NCBI GenBank assembly: GCA_014323795.1
Contig: JACONK010000037.1
Coordinates: 124,001-188,000 of the forward strand
DNA from: Paracoccaceae bacterium
GTDB lineage: Bacteria; Pseudomonadota; Alphaproteobacteria; Rhodobacterales; Rhodobacteraceae
Direction of reading: 5' to 3'
Length of the DNA stretch: 64,000 nucleotides
Below the pieces are notes generated by a model. The model did no database searches, was not told where the DNA came from, and saw only the letters and a list, made by a program, of their open reading frames with translations. Shown here piece after piece: positions 1 through 8,614 of the stretch; the first letter of the stretch is position 1, and every line of letters starts with the position of its first letter. The position numbers and the translations under genes were made by a program.

Positions 1-23
1 CCCGCGTGGCGTGCCTGCGCTGA
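1..23 (+). CDS. 3' end of an upstream gene (partial)
   Basis: An open frame enters from the left edge and stops at a TGA at 21-23, 4 bases before the next ATG. Only six codons are visible, so nothing can be said about the product. The tight spacing suggests that it is the preceding gene of the Ter biosynthetic operon, which in other genomes often carries ATP-grasp or phosphoribosyltransferase genes; this is inference only. Confidence 0.3.
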
Positions 24-27
24 CCGG

Positions 28-768
28 ATGACCGACCGTTCACCCATCGTCTTTGCGGATCTTGACGATACGCTGTTTCAGACAATGCGCAAAATGTCCG
101 GCCCGGCACACGCACGGCGGCTTGCTGCCCGCGCCGCGAATGGCAGCCATTCCTATATGACAGAGGCCCAGGCGGCAACTGTGCGCTGGCTTCTGGACAG
201 TACGCGCCTTATTCCGACCACCGCACGCAGTTCCGAGGTGCTGGCCCAGGCAACAATCCGGTTCACGGATTACAAAATATGTTCCAACGGCGGCGCAATC
301 ATCACGCCCGACGGTGCGCATGATCGCACGTGGGCGGCGCGCACCGCCGGGATTTCGGCCCGGCATGCGCCCGCGTTTTCCGCATTGCAGGACGCGGTAT
401 CCGCGCTTGTCCAAAGGGATGCATTGCGCTGCTGGCTGGTGTGCGAGGCGCAAATTCCGGTGTATTTTGTCGCCAAGATCAGTGTCGGTACGCCTCGGAC
501 GGTGCTGGATGAGGCTGAATGGCTCTGCCGTGCCCGGGTCGGAACTGATCTTGTGTTCCATCGCAACGGGCGCAATTTGTCGTTCACCCCAAAAGGTCTT
601 GCCAAAAGCGACGCTGTGAAAGAGCTGCTCCGGCGGCTTCCGGATACGGACAGGCGCCCGATCTGGGGGATGGGTGACAGTATAAGCGACCTGCCTTTCA
701 TGCGGCTGTGCCAGATGATGGTGGCCCCGGCCAATTCGCAAATCACAAAGACGCATTTGGAGATCTGA
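28..768 (+). CDS. HAD-family hydrolase of the Ter biosynthetic operon
   Basis: This 246-residue protein belongs to the haloacid dehalogenase superfamily. The nucleophile motif DLDDT is at residues 11-15, a conserved lysine region (KGLAKSDAV) follows near residue 190, and the metal-binding motif GMGDSISDLPF is near residue 215. HAD phosphatases of this type occur in the biosynthetic arm of Ter stress-response loci, where they are proposed to remove a phosphate from a nucleoside-like metabolite. The start lies just after the previous stop, and the gene ends 3 bases before the StiP-like gene, so the three plus-strand genes 28-2759 form one operon. The substrate is unknown. The family assignment is firm and the pathway role rests on context. 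Confidence 0.8.
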   Translation: MTDRSPIVFADLDDTLFQTMRKMSGPAHARRLAARAANGSHSYMTEAQAATVRWLLDSTRLIPTTARSSEVLAQATIRFTDYKICSNGGAIITPDGAHDRTWAARTAGISARHAPAFSALQDAVSALVQRDALRCWLVCEAQIPVYFVAKISVGTPRTVLDEAEWLCRARVGTDLVFHRNGRNLSFTPKGLAKSDAVKELLRRLPDTDRRPIWGMGDSISDLPFMRLCQMMVAPANSQITKTHLEI

Positions 769-771
769 CCC

Positions 772-1875
772 ATGCGGGATGGGAATGACCTGCTGTCGGG
801 TTCCTATGATCCCGACGATGTTATATTCCTGCTGAAACCGGTTAAAATAGCCGCGACCGGCATCCGCACAAAGGAACGCCTGATCCAGACCGGCGCGGCC
901 CATTATTCCGAGATGATATCAGAAGAACGCCGCCCCGATGCGCGGTATCTTGAAATTTTTGAAGACGCTTTTACGCGCGGTGCCCGGCGCATGGGAACCG
1001 ACATCGCCCGCATCGCCGCAACCATCGCCGACAGGGCGGCACAGGGTGCCTTCCCGTGCGAAATCACGCTCTGTTCCCTGGTGCGTGCGGGTGTGCCCTA
1101 TGGTGTGCTTCTTCACCGGGCGCTCAAGGGGCTGGGGCTTGACAGCATCCATTACGGGGTATCAATCATCCGCGACCGGGGGCTTGATGCAAACGCGATG
1201 GCCCATATCTTTGCCCGGCACGACCCGGACGGCGTAATCTTTGTGGACGGATGGACCGGAAAGGGGGCCATCCTGCGCGAGCTGCGCACCAGCTGGGCCA
1301 GCCTTGGCCGTTCGGGTGTGCCGGAACTGGTCGTGCTTGCAGATCCCGGCGGTTTTGCCACCCTTTCGGGCAGCCATGATGATTGGCTTATCCCGTCCGG
1401 CATTCTGGGTGCAAATATTTCCGGCCTGATAAGCCGTTCTATTCTGAACGCCGGCGTAATCGGCCCGAATGATTTTCACGGGGCCATGTCCGTGGACCAC
1501 CTGCGCGATATGGATATCTCAAGGCGGTTTGTCGATGTTATATCCCGATGCGCCGCCGCCGCGCAGCCAAAGGCCCTGCCGATTCCGTTTGATGCGGATC
1601 ATCTTGCGCAGCTGCGCGCGGCGGCCACCGATTGCGTGGGGGCCATACTGCGCGCCTATGATGTTGACAATCCGAACCGGATCAAGCCAGGGCTGGCCGA
1701 GGCCACCCGCGCCGTGCTGCGCCGCCGGCCTGACCGCGTATTCCTGCGCGATGTGTCCGATCCGGATTCGGCGGCCATCGTTCACCTGTGCCGCACGGAT
1801 ACGGTGCCCATTGTCGAATGCGCCCGAACCACTGGCCCTTACCGGGCCATCACGCTGATCAAAAAGGTGTCCTGA
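772..1875 (+). CDS. StiP-like / phosphoribosyltransferase-fold protein with C-terminal RNA-binding module (Ter operon)
   Basis: This 367-residue protein has the layout of the Ter-associated family annotated as 'cysteine protease StiP'. The start has SGSYDPDDV at residues 9-17. A phosphoribosyltransferase-like core follows, with SLVRAGVPYG at about 102-111 and a PRPP-loop-like VDGWTGKG at 158-165. The last ~70 residues resemble the PELOTA RNA-binding module. In published comparative analyses of Ter systems, such proteins are predicted to take part in making a nucleoside-like metabolite with the HAD and aldolase neighbours. The stop overlaps the next start (TGATG), which implies translational coupling. 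The protease name is historical; the visible motifs favour a phosphoribosyltransferase fold. Confidence 0.8.
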   Translation: MRDGNDLLSGSYDPDDVIFLLKPVKIAATGIRTKERLIQTGAAHYSEMISEERRPDARYLEIFEDAFTRGARRMGTDIARIAATIADRAAQGAFPCEITLCSLVRAGVPYGVLLHRALKGLGLDSIHYGVSIIRDRGLDANAMAHIFARHDPDGVIFVDGWTGKGAILRELRTSWASLGRSGVPELVVLADPGGFATLSGSHDDWLIPSGILGANISGLISRSILNAGVIGPNDFHGAMSVDHLRDMDISRRFVDVISRCAAAAQPKALPIPFDADHLAQLRAAATDCVGAILRAYDVDNPNRIKPGLAEATRAVLRRRPDRVFLRDVSDPDSAAIVHLCRTDTVPIVECARTTGPYRAITLIKKVS

Positions 1876-2759
1876 TGCACCATTCCTTCCGGGGTTATGC
1901 GCTCGGCGCGACCCTTTACATGCCCGTCATCCACCCGAAGATGGAAGATTTTCTGTTTGGCCGGATGTCTGCCCCCGCATCATCCATTGTGTTGTGCCTT
2001 GAAGATGCGCTGCATGATTACGACGTGCGGCGTGGCGTGGAACAGGTGCGGGCCCTGTGCCGGGGCGGGCCGTTTTCCTGCGCCGCACAGGTTTATATCC
2101 GGCCCCGGTCGCTTGATATGGCGCGAACTCTGGCGGGGTTTCACAACATTTGGAAATTTGACGGCTTTGTTGCGCCCAAGGTGATGCCCGGCACGGCCAC
2201 CGCGTGGCTTGATATTGCCCGGGGTCCGGGGATGTTCCTTATGCCGACGCTGGAAAGCGCGGCTTATTTTGATCCGGGCCAGGTTGTCGCCGTCCGCGAT
2301 GCGCTTGCCCGGCATGATTGTGGCCGAATTTCCGCCATCCGCCTTGGCGGAAATGATCTGCTGGGGGCACTTGGTCTGCGCCGCCAGCGCGGCGTGACCT
2401 CGTGGGAGGGGCCGTTGGGGTGGGCTCTGTCAATGATGTCTTCCATATTTATCTCTGCAGGCTATCCGGTGGCCGCACCGGTGTTTGACATTATCGACGA
2501 TGCGGACACGCTAAGACGGGAAGCCGAGCGTGATGTGGCCGCCGGCTTTGTGTCCAAGACCGCCATCCATCCGGAACAGGTGCCCGTCATCGAACATGCG
2601 TTCCGGGTGTCGGCCGAGGATCTCAGGCAGGCTTCCGCCATTCTGGATTCCGGTGCGCAGGCGGTGTTCCGAACGGACGGTGCGATGTGCGAGCCGTCCA
2701 CGCATCGCGCCTGGGCCAACCGTACCATGGCCCGGGCCGAGGTATTCGGCCAGAAGTGA
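1875..2759 (+). CDS. HpcH/HpaI aldolase / citrate lyase-like TIM-barrel protein (Ter operon)
   Basis: This 294-residue protein resembles the HpcH/HpaI aldolase and citrate lyase beta-subunit family. CLEDALHDYDV near residues 39-49 supplies acidic residues typical of the family, a conserved PTLES segment lies near residue 125, and KTAIHPEQV near residue 230 matches the family signature (K.. IHP.Q). A longer open frame begins at 1788, but the ATG at 1875 overlaps the upstream stop and begins directly with the family-like N-terminus, so it is preferred. It is the last gene of the plus-strand Ter biosynthetic operon and converges tail to tail with the kinase gene, only 2 bases apart. The substrate is unknown. 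Confidence 0.82.
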   Translation: MHHSFRGYALGATLYMPVIHPKMEDFLFGRMSAPASSIVLCLEDALHDYDVRRGVEQVRALCRGGPFSCAAQVYIRPRSLDMARTLAGFHNIWKFDGFVAPKVMPGTATAWLDIARGPGMFLMPTLESAAYFDPGQVVAVRDALARHDCGRISAIRLGGNDLLGALGLRRQRGVTSWEGPLGWALSMMSSIFISAGYPVAAPVFDIIDDADTLRREAERDVAAGFVSKTAIHPEQVPVIEHAFRVSAEDLRQASAILDSGAQAVFRTDGAMCEPSTHRAWANRTMARAEVFGQK

Positions 2760-2761
2760 CC

Positions 2762-4252
2762 CTAGCCGCCCGCCATCTGAACCTGCACCAGCCGCCCGTC
2801 CTGGCCACCGGATAACAGGATCTGCGCACCATCGTCCAGCGTGACACTGCCACCGACCGGGATGTCACGCTGCCCCGTGATGTCTTTCATACCCTGCAGG
2901 CCCTCGTTGACCAGGCACCAGTCGCCATTGTGAAATTGAAAATAGCCGACCCGGTGCCGGTGCCGGTCTTCCAGATGTTCATTCGGATAGAGGCTGCGGT
3001 CGGCGTGCCACCAAAACAGCGATTGCCCGTCCCACACCATCAGGCGGTGGTTGTCCGGGCGATACTGGCCCGCCGTCCGGCTGGAATAAAGGTTAAGCAC
3101 CGGCAGCTTACCCCGATAGGGGGTGCCACAATGCGGACAGACAGGCGAACAGGAATTGTCAAATACATACCAGCCCATATCGCATCGGGCCGAACATGGC
3201 TGGATCATGTCCAGGGTGCGCACCAGCGCATTTTCCCAGTCGGCTGCCGATGGCCGATCACCCGGCCGGTGCAGACCTTCGATAAAGGCCTTGTCAAACA
3301 GATCTTTCAGCAGGGGACCGGCCATTGTGTAAGGCCGTTCCGCCGGATCACCCCAGGGCAGTGCCTGCGGGCGCAGGTCCGCCCGCCGCACACGGTTGCC
3401 CGTATCGGACGGATGCTCCACAAACAGGGCCTGCGTGCCCATCCCGAGTTCTTCATCCCTGACGGGATCCGGGTCAAACACCTTCGCGCCGCGCAGGGGG
3501 TGGCGGTAGAAGAGATACATATAAATCAGAACCGCCAGTGCGTGCCGGTCTGTCAGGCGCGACGGCAGTGCCCGGTTCGGGTCAGCCTTGTCCAGATGCT
3601 GCGTGGCGATAACCTCGGGGGCGATGAAATCCGGTGTGCCTGCCACATCCGGCGGGTATTTGCCGGGCACCACCAGCCCGTCAATGTCAATCAGGCAGGC
3701 CCGGCCTTTTGTGGGGTCCACCAGAACATTCTTGTAGCTCAGATCACTATGGGCCAGGCCCGCCATATGCAGCCTGCGCACCGCCCGTGCAATCGACAGA
3801 CAGATTTTGAGATGTGTCAGCCATGTGCCCTTTTCGCGCGGGTCCAGAAATTTTTCGCGGTTGGATGCGGAGGCGAACCATTTGCCTTCCTTGTCCTTGC
3901 CGCGAATGTTGAGCATATCATCATTTTTTGATCCGTATTCAAAAAAGAAATCCTTATCAAAAAAAGGCACAACGACGCCCAGGTGCCCGTTGTGGCAGAC
4001 AATGTCCGTGGGCCAGCAGAAATGCTGCTGCCAGAAATCCCCGCCATCCTGATCAAAAAGATTCACGCGGTAGCGGGTAACAATTTCCCGCATGCGCTCT
4101 TTGAGTTCCGTGCTCGCCTTATCCCGAAAAAACCCCACCGCATATGTTCGGTCCGGATTGAAATATATATCCTTCATCGCCCCGGAGGCCCTGATTTCAT
4201 CCGTAAAGATAATGGTCCGCCCGGAATCCGCCTTTAGTGTGACGGTGTTCAT
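2762..4252 (-). CDS. Protein kinase-like protein (YegI type) with C-terminal zinc-ribbon-like segment
   Basis: This 496-residue protein has a eukaryote-like protein kinase core. The catalytic loop is HSDLSYKN (residues 168-175), the metal-binding position reads DIDG instead of DFG (189-192), and an APE motif is at 211-213. A classical glycine-rich loop is not obvious. Past about residue 350 there is a cysteine-rich stretch, CSARC followed by CPHC, that looks like a zinc ribbon, and then a beta-rich tail. In E. coli the similar YegI kinase is encoded with a PP2C phosphatase (PphC/YegK) and a VWA protein (YegL); the same trio is present here. The start overlaps the phosphatase stop by 4 bases. 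It is the last gene of the minus-strand Ter operon. Its targets are unknown. Confidence 0.82.
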   Translation of the reverse strand: MNTVTLKADSGRTIIFTDEIRASGAMKDIYFNPDRTYAVGFFRDKASTELKERMREIVTRYRVNLFDQDGGDFWQQHFCWPTDIVCHNGHLGVVVPFFDKDFFFEYGSKNDDMLNIRGKDKEGKWFASASNREKFLDPREKGTWLTHLKICLSIARAVRRLHMAGLAHSDLSYKNVLVDPTKGRACLIDIDGLVVPGKYPPDVAGTPDFIAPEVIATQHLDKADPNRALPSRLTDRHALAVLIYMYLFYRHPLRGAKVFDPDPVRDEELGMGTQALFVEHPSDTGNRVRRADLRPQALPWGDPAERPYTMAGPLLKDLFDKAFIEGLHRPGDRPSAADWENALVRTLDMIQPCSARCDMGWYVFDNSCSPVCPHCGTPYRGKLPVLNLYSSRTAGQYRPDNHRLMVWDGQSLFWWHADRSLYPNEHLEDRHRHRVGYFQFHNGDWCLVNEGLQGMKDITGQRDIPVGGSVTLDDGAQILLSGGQDGRLVQVQMAGG

Positions 4253-6144
4253 GGGCTTTCACCCGTTCTTTCGGTGGCTGGTGCCGGTTCTTTCGGCACC
4301 ATCACTGCCAAGGTTCGGTCATCGTGATTGCCCCGCGACCAGAATTCCATCCATTCCAGAAACTGCTCTCTGATGGCTGCATTATCCGGTGCAAACGTCA
4401 CCGCTTTTGTCAGGTCATCTTCCCAGAAGGTGCGCCATCGGGCCGGGTTTGCGAAGGCCGCATCGGTTTCGAATTTCGGGTCCGTGATTCCGTCGGTCAT
4501 CGCCATGAATGCGGTAAAACTGTCCCGTATTTCGGCGAACACGCGCGATTTCCCGCCGTGCGGGCGGTCCAGCTCCCCAAGTGTCAGGAATCGCGTTTGA
4601 CCTGCGAATTCGCCGCTGTCGGGCCGACACATAAGAACCGCCGCACCCGCCGCGCCGTCCCAGAGGCCGATGCCGCCATCGCCGACCGAGAAGCTCAGCA
4701 GCAGCCACCGGCGGTTCACCTTCCTTGCGGCGGCGATGGCCAGCGTCGTGGACAGATGCGCGACCGGGCATGCAAGTTTTTGCGCACATGCCTCAAGCTC
4801 CTGCGCCGCTGTTCGGGCCGCCCGCATCAAACTGCTGACCACCGGGGCCGGCACGTTATTGCCGGGCCCGCTGTCCGCCATATCCTGCACCAGGGCCTGG
4901 GCAACAGGGTCTACCTCTTCCGGCAGAAGCGTCTGCAATGCGCGGCAGGCCGTTTCACAGGCCACACGGCTGCCCTCGCGGCTGGCCGGGGCGGACCCGG
5001 CCCCATCGGCCACCACCATCACATGCCAGCCGCTGCCCGCATCATATGACAAGGCGAAATGGTCATCCCGATACGTACCTTCCCTGGCATGGCTGCGCCC
5101 GCGTGTGCTGGCGGCCACCAGAAAGGCCTCGCCTTCAACCTGTTCAAAGGCCTCATCCGGCTTGGCCAGGGGTGCGTTTTGGTCAGACGGGATCGATATC
5201 CAAAGATCTTTCGGGCGCGGAATAACGGATAACCGCGCCCGGACGGATACCCTGCGCCCGTCTTTGAGGCCGCTCAAATCGATGGTGTATTCGCCCGCCT
5301 GCATCGATTCTGCCGACAGGCTGCCATCCGCACCCAAAACCAGCCCGGTGCCGTTGTCATTGTGCATCCGCAGGCTGGAATAGCCTTTGAGCGGCGGGGC
5401 GGCGTAGGGCGTTTTTGCCCGTGCATTGGGAAGCGACACAGGTTCGGGCGGGGCCGAACGCAGGGTGGTGGCCTGCGGCCCGGTGCCGGGGCGTTCCGGT
5501 ATATCTGCCGGGCCCGCCACCGCAGTCGGGGCGCACACGGCCTCCATGTCCTTCGGGTCAGGGTTCGCGCCGGTTTCGGCGGTGTCAGGCGCGTGCGCAT
5601 CCGTGCCGTCGGGGGCGGGGTCATCCGGGGTGTCCTGCCCGGCATGGCCTTTGAGCGGCGGCGCGGTGCGGGGTGTTTTTGCCTGTGCATCGGGAAGTGA
5701 TACAGGTTCGGGTGCTGCCGAAGGTACAGGGCCGGCCTGCGTTCCGGCACCGGGGGGTTCGGGCATATCAGCCGGGCCCGGCATGGCGGTCGGGGGTGGC
5801 GCGGCCTCCCTGTCCTCCGGGTCAGGGTCCGCGCCGGTTTCGGCGGTGTCAGGGGTGTGCGCATCCTTGCCGCCGGGGGCGGGGCCATCCGGGGTGTCCT
5901 GTGCGGCATGGCCGGCGGGTATGTCCGGTTCCGCCGCGCCTTCGGGCCATCCGGGTGTGCGGGTCTGCTCACGCCGATGCAAATACGCACGGACCAGTTG
6001 TTCTTCCTGTTCTTCCGGTGTCAGCCCCTGGCCATCCGCGCCGTCCAGGGGGCCTTCTGCCTTCAGGCCCTGTGCCTTCAGGATGAAGGCCAACACGCTG
6101 AAAGCGGCGGCGCACGGATCCGGTATTGTCGTTTCGTCTGTCAT
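4249..6144 (-). CDS. PP2C-type serine/threonine phosphatase with long Pro/Ala-rich repeated linker
   Basis: This 631-residue protein has a C-terminal PP2C (PPM) domain from about residue 350. RDDHFALSYD, VVADGAGSA and FMAMTDGITDP are visible and match the metal-binding and core motifs of the PphC-type family. The N-terminal third is a short helical stretch followed by a low-complexity Pro/Ala/Asp linker built from two 88-residue direct repeats (residues 78-253). Between linker and phosphatase lies a beta-rich region of about 100 residues. The gene overlaps the kinase start by 4 bases, so phosphatase and kinase are translationally coupled and are likely to act on the same substrates. The phosphatase call is firm; the linker function is unknown. 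Confidence 0.85.
   Translation of the reverse strand: MTDETTIPDPCAAAFSVLAFILKAQGLKAEGPLDGADGQGLTPEEQEEQLVRAYLHRREQTRTPGWPEGAAEPDIPAGHAAQDTPDGPAPGGKDAHTPDTAETGADPDPEDREAAPPPTAMPGPADMPEPPGAGTQAGPVPSAAPEPVSLPDAQAKTPRTAPPLKGHAGQDTPDDPAPDGTDAHAPDTAETGANPDPKDMEAVCAPTAVAGPADIPERPGTGPQATTLRSAPPEPVSLPNARAKTPYAAPPLKGYSSLRMHNDNGTGLVLGADGSLSAESMQAGEYTIDLSGLKDGRRVSVRARLSVIPRPKDLWISIPSDQNAPLAKPDEAFEQVEGEAFLVAASTRGRSHAREGTYRDDHFALSYDAGSGWHVMVVADGAGSAPASREGSRVACETACRALQTLLPEEVDPVAQALVQDMADSGPGNNVPAPVVSSLMRAARTAAQELEACAQKLACPVAHLSTTLAIAAARKVNRRWLLLSFSVGDGGIGLWDGAAGAAVLMCRPDSGEFAGQTRFLTLGELDRPHGGKSRVFAEIRDSFTAFMAMTDGITDPKFETDAAFANPARWRTFWEDDLTKAVTFAPDNAAIREQFLEWMEFWSRGNHDDRTLAVMVPKEPAPATERTGESP
5386..5913 (-). 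repeat. Two tandem 264-bp repeats inside the PP2C gene
   Basis: Residues 78-165 and 166-253 of the phosphatase are two copies of an 88-residue unit. Both units start with GHA(A/G)QDTPD, contain DTAETGA(D/N)PDP and end with TAPPLK or AAPPLK. At the DNA level this is a head-to-tail duplication of 264 bp, in frame, with moderate divergence between the copies. Confidence 0.9.
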
Positions 6145-6271
6145 GCTGTCCCCCTGGTACCGGGCATTCGGTAAAGGCGTTTCTTCACATCACCCGCCGC
6201 ACCGCAGGGGGCACTTTGCCACCGGCGAAACCGGTTATCCGCCCTGAATATATTTGCCGGGAATCCGCGCA

Positions 6272-6907
6272 TCAGAAGACAACATTGATTTCCGGCGGCG
6301 GGGCGGGCAATTCGGCGGCACCCGCGATGCCCTGGGATTTGCTGCCATGGGCGATCACGGCACTGACCCACTGGAACAGTTTTCCAAAGGCCGCAGTATC
6401 CATCGTGTCAAGGCGCACGACAGAATCGCAGATCTGTCGCAGATCCTCTTCGCGCGCCTTCGGCCCCGCCGCGCAGCCGATGATCTGTGCAAAGCCCAGT
6501 TTCCTTATTTCGGCGCATTGCGCATTATAAAGCCCGATGTCAGAAGGCTTGCCGTCGGTCATCACAAACAGGAACGGTGCCCAATCGCCCTTGACGCTGT
6601 CTGTGCCTTTAACAATGTCCTGCCTGGCCTGCCTGCCCAGCATTTCCAGTGCCAGGCCCAGGTGGGTCGGCCCGGACCGGGGTGTCGTGATTCGGGGCAG
6701 CACGATATCTTCCAGCGGGGCAAGTGGTACAACCGTCCTGGCGTCCGCATCAAAGGTTATCACCGTCAGGTGCACGGTTTCCAGCGCATAAGGATCCTGG
6801 CGCAGGGCCCCCACAAGGGTTTCCATACCGGCGTTTACCGCCTCAATCGGTTCCCCCTGCATACTGCCAGAGGTATCAAGAAGCACATAGACAAGAAGGC
6901 GTCGCAT
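6272..6907 (-). CDS. VWA-domain protein (TerY/YegL type), downstream copy
   Basis: This 211-residue protein is essentially one von Willebrand factor A domain. The MIDAS motif DTSGS is at residues 11-15 and a conserved FVMTDGKPSD segment is near residue 110. TerY/YegL proteins are small cytosolic VWA proteins found with PP2C phosphatases and kinases in Ter loci, where they are thought to act as metal-dependent interaction modules. The gene follows the second VWA gene by 13 bases. A 127-base gap separates it from the phosphatase. The two VWA genes are clear paralogues (both begin MRRL and share the LRQDPYALET segment) and probably arose by tandem duplication. Confidence 0.85.
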   Translation of the reverse strand: MRRLLVYVLLDTSGSMQGEPIEAVNAGMETLVGALRQDPYALETVHLTVITFDADARTVVPLAPLEDIVLPRITTPRSGPTHLGLALEMLGRQARQDIVKGTDSVKGDWAPFLFVMTDGKPSDIGLYNAQCAEIRKLGFAQIIGCAAGPKAREEDLRQICDSVVRLDTMDTAAFGKLFQWVSAVIAHGSKSQGIAGAAELPAPPPEINVVF

Positions 6908-6920
6908 GGCAGCCTTTCGT

Positions 6921-7559
6921 TCAGATTTTAGTCAGGGAAATGCCCGCAGGCGGGGGCGGAAGGTCGCCACCGGTGGCGTCGTTCTTGGCCAGATCAATCT
7001 TGCGCGACGACACGGTGATGGAAGCTGAAACCCACTTGAAGAAGGCCGAAATCGTGGAACTGTCCGCCGTGTCAAGCGTCACCACCGTTTCAGATATTTC
7101 AGACAGCACAGCCGTATCCGCGCCCGGCCCGGCGGCACAGCACACGGTCAGGCCCGGCCTGGCGTCCCGAAATTCCTGCAGGGCCGTTTTCCAATCATCG
7201 GTGGGCAGCCCGTCTGTCATCAGAAACACCAGTGGCTTCCAGTCGCCCTTGACCTCGGCCGAGCTTTTCTGCACTTCCGTGCTGATGCACTGCGCCACTG
7301 TTTTAAGGGCATCCCCCAATGCGGTGACGCCCCTTGCCTGAAGATCCGGGGTCTGGAAATCCGTAATTTCCGTCAGGGGTACAATCTGGCGCGCCTCGGT
7401 ATCAAAGGTGATGACCGAAAGAAATGCGGTTTCCAGCGCATAAGGATCCTGGCGCAGCGTACTGATCAGCAGATCCAGGCCTTTTTGCACGGCGTTGACA
7501 GGTTCGCCGCCCATGGAGGCCGACGTATCCAGAAGCAGATAGATTGGCAGACGTCTCAT
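6921..7559 (-). CDS. VWA-domain protein (TerY/YegL type), upstream copy
   Basis: This 212-residue VWA protein has a MIDAS DTSAS at residues 11-15 and a VFLMTDGLPTDD segment near residue 110. The open frame extends upstream to 7688, but the ATG at 7559 is preceded by a good AGGAG ribosome site and gives the same MRRLPIYLLLDTS beginning as the neighbouring paralogue, so it is chosen. It is a member of the minus-strand Ter operon, 19 bases after the DUF4236 gene. Its likely role is metal-dependent protein interaction in the kinase/phosphatase module, inferred from family and context. Confidence 0.85.
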   Translation of the reverse strand: MRRLPIYLLLDTSASMGGEPVNAVQKGLDLLISTLRQDPYALETAFLSVITFDTEARQIVPLTEITDFQTPDLQARGVTALGDALKTVAQCISTEVQKSSAEVKGDWKPLVFLMTDGLPTDDWKTALQEFRDARPGLTVCCAAGPGADTAVLSEISETVVTLDTADSSTISAFFKWVSASITVSSRKIDLAKNDATGGDLPPPPAGISLTKI

Positions 7560-7578
7560 TTGGAGATCTCCTGTTTTG

Positions 7579-8610
7579 CTAAGGGGCGCGTCCCTTGAGC
7601 CTGTCTTCGACATCGGCAAAGGTTTTGTCGGCCGCGTAGATGCCTGAAAGCTCTTGCCGGCACCGGGCGCGGTCGCCGGATTCATCATGCGTCAGGGCCT
7701 TTTCATACCAGGCCAGCATGCGCATATCCCCGGGTACTGCCGGATGGGCCATGGCCCTGGCATAAAGTCTGATCGCATCGTCATGATCGCCGCAGCGGGT
7801 TCGTGCGCGGGCCGTATAAAACGCCAGTGCCCAAGACAAATCCGGGTCCGGTGTTGCAGCGGACAGAATCCCGGCAAGCCGGTCCATCGGCATTGAGCGG
7901 CCGTCATCCAGTTCGAACGCGATCTCCGCAAGCGACATGGCAATCACGAAATCCTCCGGTACCGCGGCGTTCATATCTTTCAGGATCGACAGGGCCTGGC
8001 GCAGATTGCCCGCGGCCTGGAGTGCTTCGACAAGCACCAGTTTCGTGGCCTGCGGGGCCGGTTCGACATGCGCCGTCACCTCGGGGGTGATCGGAACCGC
8101 GATTTGCAGCGTCACGCCATTGCGTGCGCAGAGCGCGCCCAGATCATCGGATTCAAGTGCCGCCCGCAAGGCGCGGAGTGCCCCTGGCCAGTCGCCAGCC
8201 TGAAACGCGGCCATGCCCAGCACCCAATGTGCATCCCCGGCGTCCAGGCCTTCAAGTGCACACAGTTCATCCGGTGCCGCGCCGCCCTGAAACGCCACCA
8301 CGGCGCGCAGAAACACGCGATCCTCTTCCGCCTGCCCGGCGGCGGGGTCAACAGCGGGCGGTGCGGGGGATGGCGCAGGGTTTGCGGGCTCGCCCGCGGC
8401 AGGCCCGTTCCTCTGTGTGCGGCGCTTCTTGCCGTGCAGCATGGTGTAATGCAGGCCGGTGCCGGGCAGGCCCACGGTCGTGCGCCGGCCGCGCGGGCCG
8501 ATCGTATGTCGCAAGCCACGGGGGCCAAAGCTGATGGAGGGCCCCGACCGGCTCATGTTGAGCGTCACGCCCGGGAACAGATTTCTGCGCATGAAAAAGC
8601 GAAAGGGCAT
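7579..8610 (-). CDS. DUF4236 protein with C-terminal helical (TPR-like) region
   Basis: This 343-residue protein has an N-terminal DUF4236 domain at about residues 1-58 (MPFRFFMRR, then LNMSRSGPSISFGPRG and TTVGLPGTGLHYT), a Pro/Ala linker and an alanine-rich helical C-terminal region that resembles TPR-type repeats. The open frame extends to 8757, but the ATG at 8610 begins the DUF4236 consensus exactly and lies 4 bases from the terA stop. DUF4236 has no known biochemical function. Within the Ter operon it could be a scaffold for the TerD-domain and VWA proteins; this is inference. Confidence 0.75.
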   Translation of the reverse strand: MPFRFFMRRNLFPGVTLNMSRSGPSISFGPRGLRHTIGPRGRRTTVGLPGTGLHYTMLHGKKRRTQRNGPAAGEPANPAPSPAPPAVDPAAGQAEEDRVFLRAVVAFQGGAAPDELCALEGLDAGDAHWVLGMAAFQAGDWPGALRALRAALESDDLGALCARNGVTLQIAVPITPEVTAHVEPAPQATKLVLVEALQAAGNLRQALSILKDMNAAVPEDFVIAMSLAEIAFELDDGRSMPMDRLAGILSAATPDPDLSWALAFYTARARTRCGDHDDAIRLYARAMAHPAVPGDMRMLAWYEKALTHDESGDRARCRQELSGIYAADKTFADVEDRLKGRAP

Positions 8611-8614
8611 TTCG

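Noticed and set aside
2930-3931. 333-codon plus-strand frame opposite the kinase
   Set aside because: It is a shadow of the kinase reading frame, without a ribosome site or family pattern.
5426-6247. 273-codon plus-strand frame opposite the PP2C linker
   Set aside because: It arises from the low-complexity GC-rich linker; the minus-strand frame continues into an unambiguous PP2C domain.
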